A program made the position numbers and the translations under genes. Below are positions 53,221 to 62,516 of a stretch of DNA of 64,000 nt, one piece after another (the stretch's first letter is position 1; each line of letters begins with the position of its first letter). Location: assembly GCF_012939955.1 (NCBI RefSeq), contig NZ_SPMY01000016.1:1-64000 (forward strand), given 5' to 3'. The notes beneath the pieces were generated by a model, which made no database searches, was not told the origin of the DNA, and worked only from the letters and a program-made list of their open reading frames with translations. This DNA comes from Candidatus Accumulibacter phosphatis. GTDB taxonomy: Bacteria > Pseudomonadota > Gammaproteobacteria > Burkholderiales > Rhodocyclaceae.

Positions 53221-54588
53221 ATGAACTCAAAAACCTCCCGATCCTGTGCGCTGCTTACAGCACTGATATTTGCGCTTTCCCCGACGCTGGCCCAACAAGC
53301 GCCGTCAGCGCCGCTAGCCGAGCCAGCGTCGACCAGTGCGGCGCAGCAAAGCTTCTCGCAGGAAGACCTGGACCGGCTTCTGGCGCCCATTGCCCTCTAT
53401 CCGGATGCGCTGCTGGCGCAGATCCTGATGGCTTCGACCTACCCGCTCGAAGTCGTCGAGGCGGCACGCTGGTCGAAGGCCAACCCCGAGGTCACCAACG
53501 AGAAGGCGCTTGAGGACGCAATGGCCCAGCAGCAGTGGGATCCGGCGGTCAAATCGCTGACGGCGGTACCGGAAGTCCTCAAGCAGATGAACGACAACCT
53601 CAGCTGGACGCAGAAACTTGGCGACGCTTTCCTCGCCCAGCAGGCGGCAGTGATGGACACCGTGCAGTCGCTGCGCGCCAAGGCCGATGCCACCGGCAAC
53701 CTCAAGACGACGCCGCAGCAGGTGGTCAGGACCGAGACACAGGGCAGCCAGACGATCTATGTCGTCGAGTCGCCAAAGCCGGACGTGATCTACGTACCCA
53801 CTTACAATCCGAGCGTGGTCTACGGCAGCTGGTGGTATCCGACACCGCCTTACACTGTCTATCCGCCGGCCTACGTCTATCCACCCGGCCTGGTCTTCGC
53901 CACCGGCCTGCTCGTTGGCGCCGCAATCTGGGGAGGCTGCAACTGGGGCTGGGGCCGCGGCTCGGTCGACGTGAACGTCAATCGCTACAACTCGTTCAAT
54001 CGCAGCAACATCAGCAACAAGAACTGGAATCACAACGTCAATCACCGCCGCGGTGTCGCTTACGGGGACAGGAACGTGGCGCGCCAGTACAACCGTGGCA
54101 GCAACGCCGCCGCAGCCAAGTCGCGCGAGAACTTTCGCGGTCGCGCCGAAAGCGGGCGCTCGGAGCTCAAGGGCATGGATCGCAAACAGCTGAACGATCG
54201 CGTTCAGAACGCTGATCGTGGCGCTAGGGCAGCGACACGCGACAAGACCGCCGGTGTCGGTTCCGGTGCTGGTGGCAGAGGAGCAACGGCAAGCGACCGC
54301 ATGCAGGGCGGCGGCGGAGCGCGGGCATCGGCAAGCAACCGCATGCAGGGTAGCGAAGCACGGTCGACGACCAGCAACCGCATGGCTGGCAGTACCGCGC
54401 GCAACAATGCGAGCAGCAGCGCGAGGGGTAGCGGTTTCTCGGGCGCCGGCAACGGACACTCGACACGCGAAGCCAGCCAGCGCGGCAACGCCAGCCGCGC
54501 ACAGATGAGCAACCGCGGCGGCGGAGGTGATCGTGGTGGCGGTGGTGGTGGACACCGTGGCGGCGGTGGTGGCGGCCGTGGTCGCTAA
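53221..54588 (+). CDS. DUF3300 domain secreted protein with Gly/Arg-rich tail
   Basis: 455 residues. The signal peptide ends ALSPTLAQQ. The DUF3300 domain (about 45-260) has LDRLLAPIALYPDALLAQIL, MASTYPLEVVEAARW and IYVPTYNPSVVYGSWWYP. The rest is a low-complexity tail with Asn/Arg/Ser/Gly, SNRMQG-type repeats and a final stretch of Gly with His/Arg. The tail looks disordered and surface-exposed. It is paired with a DUF2950 gene, an arrangement common in proteobacteria; function unknown. Confidence 0.85.
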   Translation: MNSKTSRSCALLTALIFALSPTLAQQAPSAPLAEPASTSAAQQSFSQEDLDRLLAPIALYPDALLAQILMASTYPLEVVEAARWSKANPEVTNEKALEDAMAQQQWDPAVKSLTAVPEVLKQMNDNLSWTQKLGDAFLAQQAAVMDTVQSLRAKADATGNLKTTPQQVVRTETQGSQTIYVVESPKPDVIYVPTYNPSVVYGSWWYPTPPYTVYPPAYVYPPGLVFATGLLVGAAIWGGCNWGWGRGSVDVNVNRYNSFNRSNISNKNWNHNVNHRRGVAYGDRNVARQYNRGSNAAAAKSRENFRGRAESGRSELKGMDRKQLNDRVQNADRGARAATRDKTAGVGSGAGGRGATASDRMQGGGGARASASNRMQGSEARSTTSNRMAGSTARNNASSSARGSGFSGAGNGHSTREASQRGNASRAQMSNRGGGGDRGGGGGGHRGGGGGGRGR

Positions 54589-54630
54589 GCAGCCCTGCCC
54601 CCCACCCCCACTTCTGCGGAGAACAAAACG

Positions 54631-55594
54631 ATGAAACTCAAGCACACGCTCAAGACACTCGCTGCCGCCCTGTTGATCGCGACAGCTCCCCCCGACCTTC
54701 GCCGCGACAGCCAGCAAGGCTGCGCCGGCGCCGAAAAAAGTCATCAGTGCTTTTGCAACGCCTGACGATGCCGCCATGGCGCTCGCGGCGGCGGTCCGCG
54801 CGCAGGATGCGAAAGCACTGCTGGCGGTCGTCGGCCCGAACTCGGGAAGCTGGCTTTTCAGCGGCGACAGCGTCGCCGACCGCGCGGACTGGAAGAAATT
54901 CCTGGCCGCGTACGATGCGAAGCACGGCATCAGCAAACAGGCGGATGGCCATGCGCAGCTGGTCGTCGGTGACGACGACTGGTCCTTCCCGGCACCGCTG
55001 GTGCACAGGGCCGACGGCTGGGTTTTCGACGCCGATGCCGGACGCGAGGAGATCACCAGCAGGCGTATCGGCCGCAACGAACTTGACACCATCCAGACCT
55101 TGCTGGCGATCGTCGATGCGCAGCGCGACTACGCCGCCGACGATCTCGACGGTAACGGATTCAACGACTACGCACGCCGTTTCGTGTCGACCAAAGGTAA
55201 GCGAGATGGCCTTTTCTGGCCGGTGCAGGAAGGCCAGCCGGCGAGTCCCCTCGGGCCACTGATCGCCGACGCCACGGACGAAGGCTATGCCGTCAAGCAG
55301 TCGAAAGCCAAGCGTTATGAGCCAAAGCCCTTTCACGGCTATCTCTACCGCATGCTGACCGCCGAGGGCGAGAACTCCCCGGACGGCGCCTACAACTACC
55401 TCGTTGCTGACAAGATGATCGGCGGTTTCGCCGTTGTCGCCTACCCCGCCAAATACGGAGCGTCGGGGGTGATGACTTTCCTCGTCAACCACAATGGCGT
55501 CGTCTACCAGAAGGACCTCGGCGATGACACCACGCCCGCAGCCAGCACCATGAGCCGTTTCAATCCCGACTCCAGCTGGACGGCAGTGCCCTAA
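54631..55594 (+). pseudogene. DUF2950 family exported protein, frameshifted at a C6 run
   Basis: The ATG at 54631, with GGAGA upstream, opens a signal peptide (MKLKHTLKTLAAALLIATAP). It falls out of frame at six C residues (54688-54693). With five C the frame continues TFAATASKAAPAPKKVISAF into the DUF2950 body (WLFSGDSVADRADWKKFLAA, ARRFVSTKGKRDGLFWPV, GGFAVVAYPAKYG, SGVMTFLVNHNGVVYQKDLG). The composite is about 320 residues, the normal DUF2950 size. A homopolymer sequencing error is the first suspect. It follows the DUF3300 gene by 42 bases. Confidence 0.82.
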
Positions 55595-55678
55595 GCCAGG
55601 CACGTACAGTCGCCGGCATGACGACTGACGACGACGACAACCATGCCGCGCAGGGCGCCGCCGGGCAGTTCTTGCGCC

Positions 55679-56986
55679 CTAAGCGCTTGGCTGACGCTCG
55701 AAAAGGGCGATCGACTCGACGTGGGAAGTGTTGGGAAACATGTTGACCACGCCCGCGCCACGCAAGCGGTAGCCCTTCTGGCTGACCAGAATCGCCGCGT
55801 CGCGCGCCAGGCTCGGTGGACTGCACGAAATGTAGACGATGCGCCGCGGGCCGTCAGCCGCCAGTGACTTGACCAGCTCCAGCGCCCCATCGCGCGGCGG
55901 GTCGATGAGCATCTTGTCGAGCCCGCCGAAGGCGGCAAAGCTCTCCGTAGTCACTTCGAAGAGATTCGCAATACGATACTCAACGCGTCCATCGAGACCG
56001 TTCGCAGCGGCATTCTCGGCCGCCCGAACGACGAGTTCAGGACTGCCTTCGACACCGAGAACCTGCGCGCCCGAACGCGCGATGGCCAGCGAGAAGTTCC
56101 CCAGCCCGCAGAACATGTCGCCGATCCGCTCGCCTGGCCGCGGTTCCAGGAGGCTCATTGCTCGCCGCACCAGGACGCGATTGATCGCCGGATTGACCTG
56201 CGTGAACTCGGTCGGCGAGAAGAAATGCTCGACGCCGAAGTCGGGCAGCAGATAGGAAAGCGGTGGCCCCTCCTGCGGATGGAAGCGGTAGGCCGTTGCC
56301 GGCCCCTTCGGCTGCAGATAGAAGACGACCCCGTAGCGGTCGGCAAAGTCGCGCAGCAGAGCCTCGTCATCCGGACTCGGCGCTTCCAGCACGCGCAGAA
56401 CGAGAGCCGTTACCCGCTCACCGACGGCGACTTCGATCTGCGGCAGGCGATCGCGGATCGAGAGCGCCCCGATCAACTCGCGCAGCGGCAACAGCATCGC
56501 CGAAAGATGTGGCGGCAGCACCGCGCACTGCTGCATATCGGCGACGTAACTGCCTCTCCGCTCGCGAAAGCCGACCAGCACGCCGCCTTTCTTGGCCACG
56601 AAGCGAACCGACAGCCGCGCGCGAAAGCGGTAAGCCCATGTCGGACCATGAATCGGCGCGTACAGCTGCTCGGCACTGATCTCGCCAAGATGGCGCAGAT
56701 TGTCTTCGAGCAAGCGCTGCTTGGCCGCCACCTGCGCACTGGCATCGAGATGTTGCATGCTGCAACCGCCACAGACGCCGAAATGCGGGCAGCGCGGCGT
56801 CACGCGATCCGCCGACGGATCGAGAATACGCAGCGTCCGCGCCTGTTCGTAAGTCGGTTTGCGGCGATGGACGACGTATTCGACGCGCTCGCCCGGCAAG
56901 GCGCCTTCGATGAAAACCGTCGTGCCGTCGACCACGATCAGCCCGCGCCCCTCGTGGTCCAGCGAGTCAATAATTCCGGTGGGCAT
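55679..56986 (-). CDS. rlmD: 23S rRNA (uracil(1939)-C5)-methyltransferase RlmD
   Basis: 435 residues. An N-terminal TRAM domain ([20 protein letters not shown]) is followed by Fe-S ligands [10 protein letters not shown] and a fourth Cys in MQQCAVL. The SAM-dependent methyltransferase domain has [24 protein letters not shown] and the catalytic [12 protein letters not shown]. It methylates U1939 of 23S rRNA. The ATG at 56986 with GAGAG upstream is preferred to the TTG five codons earlier. Confidence 0.95.
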   Translation of the reverse strand: MPTGIIDSLDHEGRGLIVVDGTTVFIEGALPGERVEYVVHRRKPTYEQARTLRILDPSADRVTPRCPHFGVCGGCSMQHLDASAQVAAKQRLLEDNLRHLGEISAEQLYAPIHGPTWAYRFRARLSVRFVAKKGGVLVGFRERRGSYVADMQQCAVLPPHLSAMLLPLRELIGALSIRDRLPQIEVAVGERVTALVLRVLEAPSPDDEALLRDFADRYGVVFYLQPKGPATAYRFHPQEGPPLSYLLPDFGVEHFFSPTEFTQVNPAINRVLVRRAMSLLEPRPGERIGDMFCGLGNFSLAIARSGAQVLGVEGSPELVVRAAENAAANGLDGRVEYRIANLFEVTTESFAAFGGLDKMLIDPPRDGALELVKSLAADGPRRIVYISCSPPSLARDAAILVSQKGYRLRGAGVVNMFPNTSHVESIALFERQPSA

Positions 56987-57295
56987 GCTCTCTATCCGCA
57001 AAATAACGGGCGATTCTACCGCAACGGCAATGACTCATCGGAAGACCACGACAAGGAAAGCCACTCGCTTGCAGCCAGCTGGATGCGCTTACCCGATGCA
57101 CAAGCTCAGCAAAGTCGACGATCACCGCCCGGTGCCGCCGACGACAATCGACGATGGCTTGCCTGGGCGGCGGCAAGCCTGCTATCTTCGCCGGCGAATG
57201 ACCTGAAAGATTCGCCGTTAGGCGCTTGCCGGAAAAGACAAGCAAGATGGGTTGCCCTTGGACAGAAATCGCCCAAGGCACGCGGAGGACTCCTG

Positions 57296-57775
57296 ATGAC
57301 CAGTCGCCTGCTCACCACCTGGACCGAACACGACAGCGCGGTACAGGAAATTCTGGACCTGTCAGCGAAGAGCTTGCTGATCTTCGACGAAGACCTGTCA
57401 CCCCTCAAGCTTGAAAACCCGGCGAGAATTGCCGCCCTGAATCGTCTGCTGAGCTCCCGGCAGCAAGGCAGTCAACTGACGATCGTCGTTCAGAAGACCG
57501 AGTTCGTCCGGCAATACAGCCCGCAATTGATGAAGCTGTTACGTGTCTATTCGCCGACCCTGCAGATCATCGACGCGCCACCGCAACTCGAAGCGCGAAA
57601 TGACTCCCTGCTGATCGCCGATGACAAACACGCGCTGCTGCGCTTCCACCGCGACCATGCCCGATCCCGGCTGATTACCGACGATGTCCACGAGTGCAAG
57701 CCCTACCGGAAGCGCTTCGACGAGATCCTCGGCGAAGGCGGCGACCCGATCAGCGCGACCACGCTCGGGCTGTAA
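57296..57775 (+). CDS. DUF7931-like protein (PLD-fold, unknown function)
   Basis: 159 residues. KSLLIFDEDLSPLKLENPAR, IVVQKTEFVRQYSP, LLIADDKHALLRFHRDHARS and FDEILGEGGDP match the layout of the domain that often follows GNAT acetyltransferases in proteobacteria (DUF7931), here standing alone. It lacks an HKD motif, so enzymatic phospholipase D activity is not expected. GGAGGA stands six bases before the ATG. Divergent from rlmD. Recognition is from memory of the domain and is moderate. Confidence 0.6.
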   Translation: MTSRLLTTWTEHDSAVQEILDLSAKSLLIFDEDLSPLKLENPARIAALNRLLSSRQQGSQLTIVVQKTEFVRQYSPQLMKLLRVYSPTLQIIDAPPQLEARNDSLLIADDKHALLRFHRDHARSRLITDDVHECKPYRKRFDEILGEGGDPISATTLGL

Positions 57776-57907
57776 ACGCCGCGCCAGCATCTGCCAAGGG
57801 CGGCCGACCACCTGGCGCCGATCTGGCGAGTCCGCCAGGCACTTCACGAGTGCGGCGAAGACTGCCAATTCGGCTACACTTGCCGGCTTTTCCCGGAAAC
57901 CTTCACC

Positions 57908-58819
57908 TTGACTCGCGCCCAGGCCAATCTGCTGCTGCTCGCCGTCGCCCTGATCTGGGGTTCGGCTTTCGTCGCCCAGGCCGAAGGCATGGCCGGCGTC
58001 GGGCCGCTGACCTTCACCGGCACCCGCTTCCTGCTCGGTACCGCCGTCATCGCCCCGCTCGCCTGGCGCGAGTGGCGCCAGTTGTCGCTACGCCAGGCGC
58101 AGCCGCGGCCCACCGACGCCCTCGGCATCAGCGCCCTGGGCGTGCTGCTGATGCTTGGCGCCGTCTTTCAGCAGATCGGCATCATCAGCACCACAATCAC
58201 CAACGCCGGCTTTCTCACCGCGCTTTACGTGCCGCTGGTACCGCTGCTCGGCTGGATGCTGCTGCGCACACCCGCGCACTGGTCGGTGTGGCCGACGTCG
58301 ATTGGTTGCCTGGCCGGCACCTGGCTGCTCTCCGGCGCGCAAGGTTTCGAGCCCGTCGTCGGCGACCTGTGGGTGATGGCCAGCAGCATCTTCTGGGCCT
58401 TGCATGTGATCTTTGTCGGACGCATCGCCGAGCGCCTGCACGCGCCGTTCCTGATCGCCAGCGGGCAATTCTTGGTCTGCGGTGTCATCAGCCTGCTTTG
58501 GGCCTTACTCAGCGAAAGCATTACCCTGAGCGGAGTCGTCCAGGCAGCGCTGCCGATTGCCTACGCCGGCCTGGTGTCGGTGGGCATCGGCTACACCACG
58601 CAGGTGGTCGCGCAAGGCTATGCACAGCCCGCCGACGCGGCAATCATCCTCTCCGCCGAAACCGTCTTCGCCGCCCTGTTCGGCTTCCTGCTCATGGGTG
58701 ATCGGCTTAACGCCAACGGCATCGCCGGCTGTGTGCTGATCCTGGTGTGCATCGTCGCCGTCCAGATCGCGCCGCTGGCCGCAGCCGGCAGGCAAGCGCT
58801 TGCCCGGCGAGCGCAATAG
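57908..58819 (+). CDS. EamA/DMT-family transporter
   Basis: 303 residues with ten transmembrane helices in two EamA repeats: LLLLAVALIWGSAFVAQAEG begins the first, DLWVMASSIFWALHVIFVGR the second. The C-terminal AIILSAETVFAALFGFLLMG is the conserved Glu-containing helix 9 region. Probable metabolite exporter; substrate unknown. A TTG start (57908) gives a normal N-terminus. Confidence 0.88.
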   Translation: MTRAQANLLLLAVALIWGSAFVAQAEGMAGVGPLTFTGTRFLLGTAVIAPLAWREWRQLSLRQAQPRPTDALGISALGVLLMLGAVFQQIGIISTTITNAGFLTALYVPLVPLLGWMLLRTPAHWSVWPTSIGCLAGTWLLSGAQGFEPVVGDLWVMASSIFWALHVIFVGRIAERLHAPFLIASGQFLVCGVISLLWALLSESITLSGVVQAALPIAYAGLVSVGIGYTTQVVAQGYAQPADAAIILSAETVFAALFGFLLMGDRLNANGIAGCVLILVCIVAVQIAPLAAAGRQALARRAQ

Positions 58820-58943
58820 GACGGAAAGCGCGGGAAGACCGTCCCCTTCTCGCGACGAATGGCATCGAGGTTGTTGACGTTGTCGTTGAGGACGATGCCG
58901 TCGATGACACGCCAACTGTGAAGTCGATCACCTTCTCGGCCTC

Positions 58944-59987
58944 TCAAGCACCGTCTGCGAAAACGTCGTCGAGATTGGCTGCATCGAGCAGTTCAAGACC
59001 CCACCTTTCGAGCTGAGCAGGACTGGCCTGCGCCAGTCGTTCCGGCACCCAGGCCGGTAGCACCCCAAAACGGCGCGCGAGTTGTTTTTGCAGCAGGGCT
59101 GCCTCGCCCTGTTGCATGCCCTCCTGGCGACCCTCCTGGCGACCCTCCTGCAGACCCTGCTGCAGACCCTGCTGCCGCCCCTCGCGCAGGCCATCCGCTT
59201 TCCACTGCCGGGTCCATTCTTCGACGGTTTCTGCGAGCATGGTATCAATCTCCTGTAATTCCTTGACTTCGGGTATTTCCTGCCCGGGCATCAGCCGGCG
59301 AAGGACTACGCGGTTGATCCAGACGGCGAAAGCGCGGCGCAGGCTCGCGTATTGCGGCCCCCGCAAACGCTTCTGCAATAGTGAGACCGCTCGCCGCACG
59401 TCCGCTGGCGCGCGGCTAGCTTCGAGACGAATGATACCGGCGACCGTGTTCTCCGTGTCGGTCAGCTCGTCATCGCCGAGCGCCGCCTCCTCCAGCAGGA
59501 AATAACGTTGCGCCGGGTGATAAGGCTTCAGGCTGGCCGGCAAGGGCTCGATCAGTTCGCTGACTTCGCGTGCCGCGGTCCAGCGACGGCGCCCGTTGTA
59601 GAGAACGAGCGGGAAAACCGCCGGCAGCTTCTGCTGGCTGCCGATCTCGCCGCTCTTGATCAGATCCTGATACAGCAATCCGGTATAGACCATGATGCGC
59701 AAGGCCATCCACGGATCAACGCTGCTCTGGAACTCGAGCAGCAGGTACACATAGAGCCAGTCGCCGCGGTGGCGCAGGCGCCAGACGATGTCGTCCTCAC
59801 GCTCGCGCAAATCGTCGCTGACGTAACTGGCAGCGACTTTTTCGAGCGTCGCGAAGTCAAGCTCGGCGACCCAGTCCTCGGCGACGAAACCGCGCAACAG
59901 GTCTTCGACGACCTGGGCGTGCGAAAAGAGCAGCTTGTAGCCCGAGTCGTAGCTTGCGGCGGCGGGCGGTGGCGAGTCGGCAAGCAT
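58944..59987 (-). CDS. Rpn-family recombination-promoting nuclease / putative transposase (PF04754)
   Basis: 347 residues. YDSGYKLLFSHAQVVEDLLR is the family start. The PD-(D/E)xK-like core contains DLREREDDIVWRLR and LYVYLLLEFQSSVD. The C-terminal part has a run of Glu-Gly-Arg-Gln-Gln-Gly units (LREGRQQGLQQGLQEGRQ) encoded by short DNA repeats at 59122-59190, usual in Rpn/YhgA-like proteins. Such nucleases are mobile-element-like and may act in recombination or defence. The ATG at 59987 was chosen by family N-terminus. Confidence 0.82.
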   Translation of the reverse strand: MLADSPPPAAASYDSGYKLLFSHAQVVEDLLRGFVAEDWVAELDFATLEKVAASYVSDDLREREDDIVWRLRHRGDWLYVYLLLEFQSSVDPWMALRIMVYTGLLYQDLIKSGEIGSQQKLPAVFPLVLYNGRRRWTAAREVSELIEPLPASLKPYHPAQRYFLLEEAALGDDELTDTENTVAGIIRLEASRAPADVRRAVSLLQKRLRGPQYASLRRAFAVWINRVVLRRLMPGQEIPEVKELQEIDTMLAETVEEWTRQWKADGLREGRQQGLQQGLQEGRQEGRQEGMQQGEAALLQKQLARRFGVLPAWVPERLAQASPAQLERWGLELLDAANLDDVFADGA

Positions 59988-60150
59988 GGGGTCGATGGCT
60001 TCCAGGCTGGAGATCGTTGCTCGTGCGAATGCGCTTCGACGTACATTCTCGCACAGCGAGCCACTTTGGGGCAGCCACGGTAACGATGGCAGACAATGCG
60101 CCGCCAGGCGCGGTCGCCACCGGCGACCACCTGCCGAAAATGGTTTTCGG

Positions 60151-60272
60151 CTAACGGTCATGACAATCGAGACACCCCAGATCATGAAAGTCATGACCGT
60201 TTTCCCCTCTTCCCCGACCCTTATCCCGCGAGGAGAGAATGGAGATTCGTGAGTCGCTTGCGCGACATTTAC
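60151..60272. repeat. Dispersed repeat copy (A-B, reverse orientation) forming the 5' end of the STAND gene
   Basis: TAACGGTCATGACAATCGAG begins module A; module B follows and runs into the STAND gene. The segment GGAGATTCGTGAGTCGCTTG supplies a ribosome site (GGAG) and the GTG start at 60249. After about 60270 the sequence departs from the other copies. Confidence 0.85.
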
Positions 60273-62221
60273 GATTCGATAGACCAGAGCGGTGCGACGC
60301 GAGAGTTCACCCTGCGCTGCGTCCGTAATCTGCTCGAACGCGGCTTCGCCGGCTCGCGGCATTCGTTGTGCTGCTGCTGGAGGTCGTGCAGCGCGATGCC
60401 GGCGACGAGAAACACGCGGACTACGGCGCACTCGTTCGCGCGCTCGACGCGCTCAGCGAGCGCCCGCCCGACGCCGACTGCCCCTACCGCGACCTGCGCG
60501 CTTTCCGCGAAGAAGACCAGCCGCTCTTCTTCGGCCGCGACGCGTTCACCAGCGAACTCGCCGCCGCCGTCGTCGGCGCTTCGGGCAGCGGCAAGTCGTC
60601 GGTGGTGCAGGCCGGGCTGATCCCGGTGCTGCGCGCTCGCGGTGGCTGGGCGGTGGGCATCTTGCGGCCCGGTCGCGAACCCTGGCGCAGCCTCGCCGCC
60701 TGCCTTCTCGAACTGATCGAAGGCGAGCCAACCGCCGACGAGCGCGTCAAACGGGTGATCGCCACGGGCGAACTAGCCGCCAGGCTTGCCGATGTCGGCG
60801 ACCAGCCGCTGCTCGAATTCTGCCTGACGCAACTGTACGCCCGCAGTCGGGACGGCACCCTGTGCCAGGCCGCTTTCGAAGCCATCGGCGGCGTCCGCGG
60901 CGCCATCGTGCAACGTGCCGACAGCGTCATCGACGCCATGGAGAGCGAGCATCCAGGCCGCGCGGCGATGGCCCGCGACATCTTCCTGCAACTCGTGCAG
61001 CTCGGCGAAGGCAGCGAGGACACCCGCCGACGCGCGCCGCTAGTCGACTTCGACGATGTAGCGCGCGCGCTGATCGGTGAGTTGGCGACCGCCCGTCTGC
61101 TGGTCACCGGCCGCGACCCTGGCAGCGCAACGGAGACCGTCGAGGTCGCCCACGAAGCGCTGATCCGCAACTGGCACCGCCTGCACCAGTGGCTGCAGGA
61201 AGACCGCACCGATCTGCACCAGCGACGCGAAATCGGACGTGCCACCCTGGCCTGGCGGGCGCACGGCGACAGTTATCGCTGGCCCGACGAGCGGGTGATT
61301 CGCGAAACCGCGCCGATGCTGCAGCGCCTCGGATCGCGCTTCGAGCTGAACGACGTCGAGCGCGATTTCCTCGGCCCGCTCGCCGCCGACGCAATGCTCG
61401 CGCTGCTCGACGAGGCCTCCACCCCGCAGGCCTTGCGCGCGCAGATCGGCGACCGCCTGGCGCTGCTCGCCCGCGGCCACCCGCGCCCCGGCGTAGGCGT
61501 CGGTGCCGACGGCCTGCCGGAGATCGCCTGGCACGCGATTCCGGGCGGCGAGGTCGAACTGGACATCGACGCCACTGGCCTGTGGAAGCGCTGGCGCGGT
61601 CGGCCGCGCTTCCAGGTTGCGCCTTTCCACATCGCCCGTCATCCGCTGACGATCGCCCAGTGGCGCGTCTTTCTCGAAGCCGCCGACGGCTACGACGAAC
61701 TGCTGCGCAAGGTTTACAGCTGGCTGCCAGCGTTTCAGCGCGGCAGCGACAACCAGCCGGCGGGGAATGTCACCTGGATCGAAGCAATGGCTTACTGCCA
61801 GTGGCTTTCTGTGACGCTTGGTTTTCCCGTCCGCTTGCCGACCGAGTGGGAGTGGCAGCAGGCGGCGACCGGCGGCGACCCGCGCAGCGAGTTTCCCTGG
61901 GGCGAGTGGCAGGAAGGACGGGCCAACACGGTCGACAGCGAATTGGGCCGGATGACTGCCGTCGGCCTATATCCGCAGGGAGCAAGCGCCCAGGGTGTGC
62001 TGGACCTTACCGGCAATACCTGGGACTGGTGTCTCAACAAGTTCGATACGCCGAGCGATGCGACACTGGCTGTTGACGCCCGGCGCGTGGTTCGCGGCGG
62101 CTCGTGCGGTGGCGATCGTCACCACGCGCGTTGCGCCTCCCGCAACGTCGTCGCTCGCGACTACCGCGGCGGCGATCTCGGCTTTCGGGTGTTGTGTGTT
62201 TCCCCCATCCCGAAGCGCTGA
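60249..62221 (+). pseudogene. STAND-type NTPase fused to FGE/C-type-lectin domain with DGR-like variable C-terminus (frameshifted, Walker B missing)
   Basis: Frame 1 from GTG 60249 reads SRLRDIYDSIDQSGATREFT, then LRCVRNLLERGFAGS, a small helical effector-associated-like domain. After one lost base near 60355 the next frame continues AFVVLLLEVVQRDAGDEKHA. The nSTAND NTPase has Walker A GASGSGKSS (60575-60601) and PGREPWRSLAACLL, but then passes directly to ADVGDQPLLEFCLTQLYARS. The Walker B/sensor section (DQFEE and about 150-200 residues) is absent. The helical part RRAPLVDFDDVARALIGELA follows. From about 61540 an FGE-sulfatase fold runs to the end (RLPTEWEWQQAATGG, GNTWDWCLN, GFRVLCVS). 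Codons 62105-62176 match a DGR variable region. It probably binds a variable ligand; NTPase function is doubtful. Confidence 0.75.
62096..62191 (+). other. Candidate DGR variable region
   Basis: Frame RGGS-CGG-DR-HH-AR-C-A-S-RN-VV-ARD-Y-R-GG-D-L-GFRV. In related DGR targets most of these sites are Asn. Here the substituted codons (TGC, GGT, GGC, GAT, CAC, CAC, TGC, TCC, GTC, GTC, TAC, GGC, GGC, GAT) all end in a pyrimidine, as expected if template AAY or AGC codons lost only their adenines. The constant positions (R, A, N, L, GFR) sit between them. Confidence 0.65.
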
Positions 62222-62312
62222 GCACCGCAGCTCTGATCTCTGTCAACTCTGTTTCGCTGACCCTCTGGAACATCGCGCAGCGACGTTCTGCGGGGCGCGC
62301 AGCGCCCCGCGC

Positions 62313-62516
62313 CTATGCCGTCGGATAGCCGGCCTGCTCGATGATCTCGCGGATGTCGCTCTCACTCACCATTGCCGTGTGCTCGATGACCGCCTCGCCG
62401 CTTGCCAGCGAGACCTCGACGTGGCCGATACATGGCAGATCCTGGATCGCATTCATCACCAGGCGCAGGCAGTCGTCGGATTTCATTCCGGTGACTTTCA
62501 GGGTAGTGGTCGGCAT
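62313..62516 (-). CDS. Heavy-metal-associated (HMA) domain protein lacking the first metal Cys
   Basis: 67 residues with the ferredoxin-like fold of CopZ/Atx1 copper chaperones. The usual GMTCxxC reads GMKSDDCLRLV here: the first Cys is Ser, only the second remains. IGHVEVSLASGEAVIEH and IREIIEQAGYPTA fit the family closely. GAGGAG precedes the ATG at 62516. Metal binding by the usual two-Cys site is not possible alone; a dimeric or non-metal role may apply. Convergent with the STAND gene. Confidence 0.8.
   Translation of the reverse strand: MPTTTLKVTGMKSDDCLRLVMNAIQDLPCIGHVEVSLASGEAVIEHTAMVSESDIREIIEQAGYPTA

Noticed and set aside
56225-57295. Upstream part of the frame containing the DUF7931-like gene
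   Set aside because: It is antisense to rlmD; the real start is the ATG at 57296 with GGAGGA.
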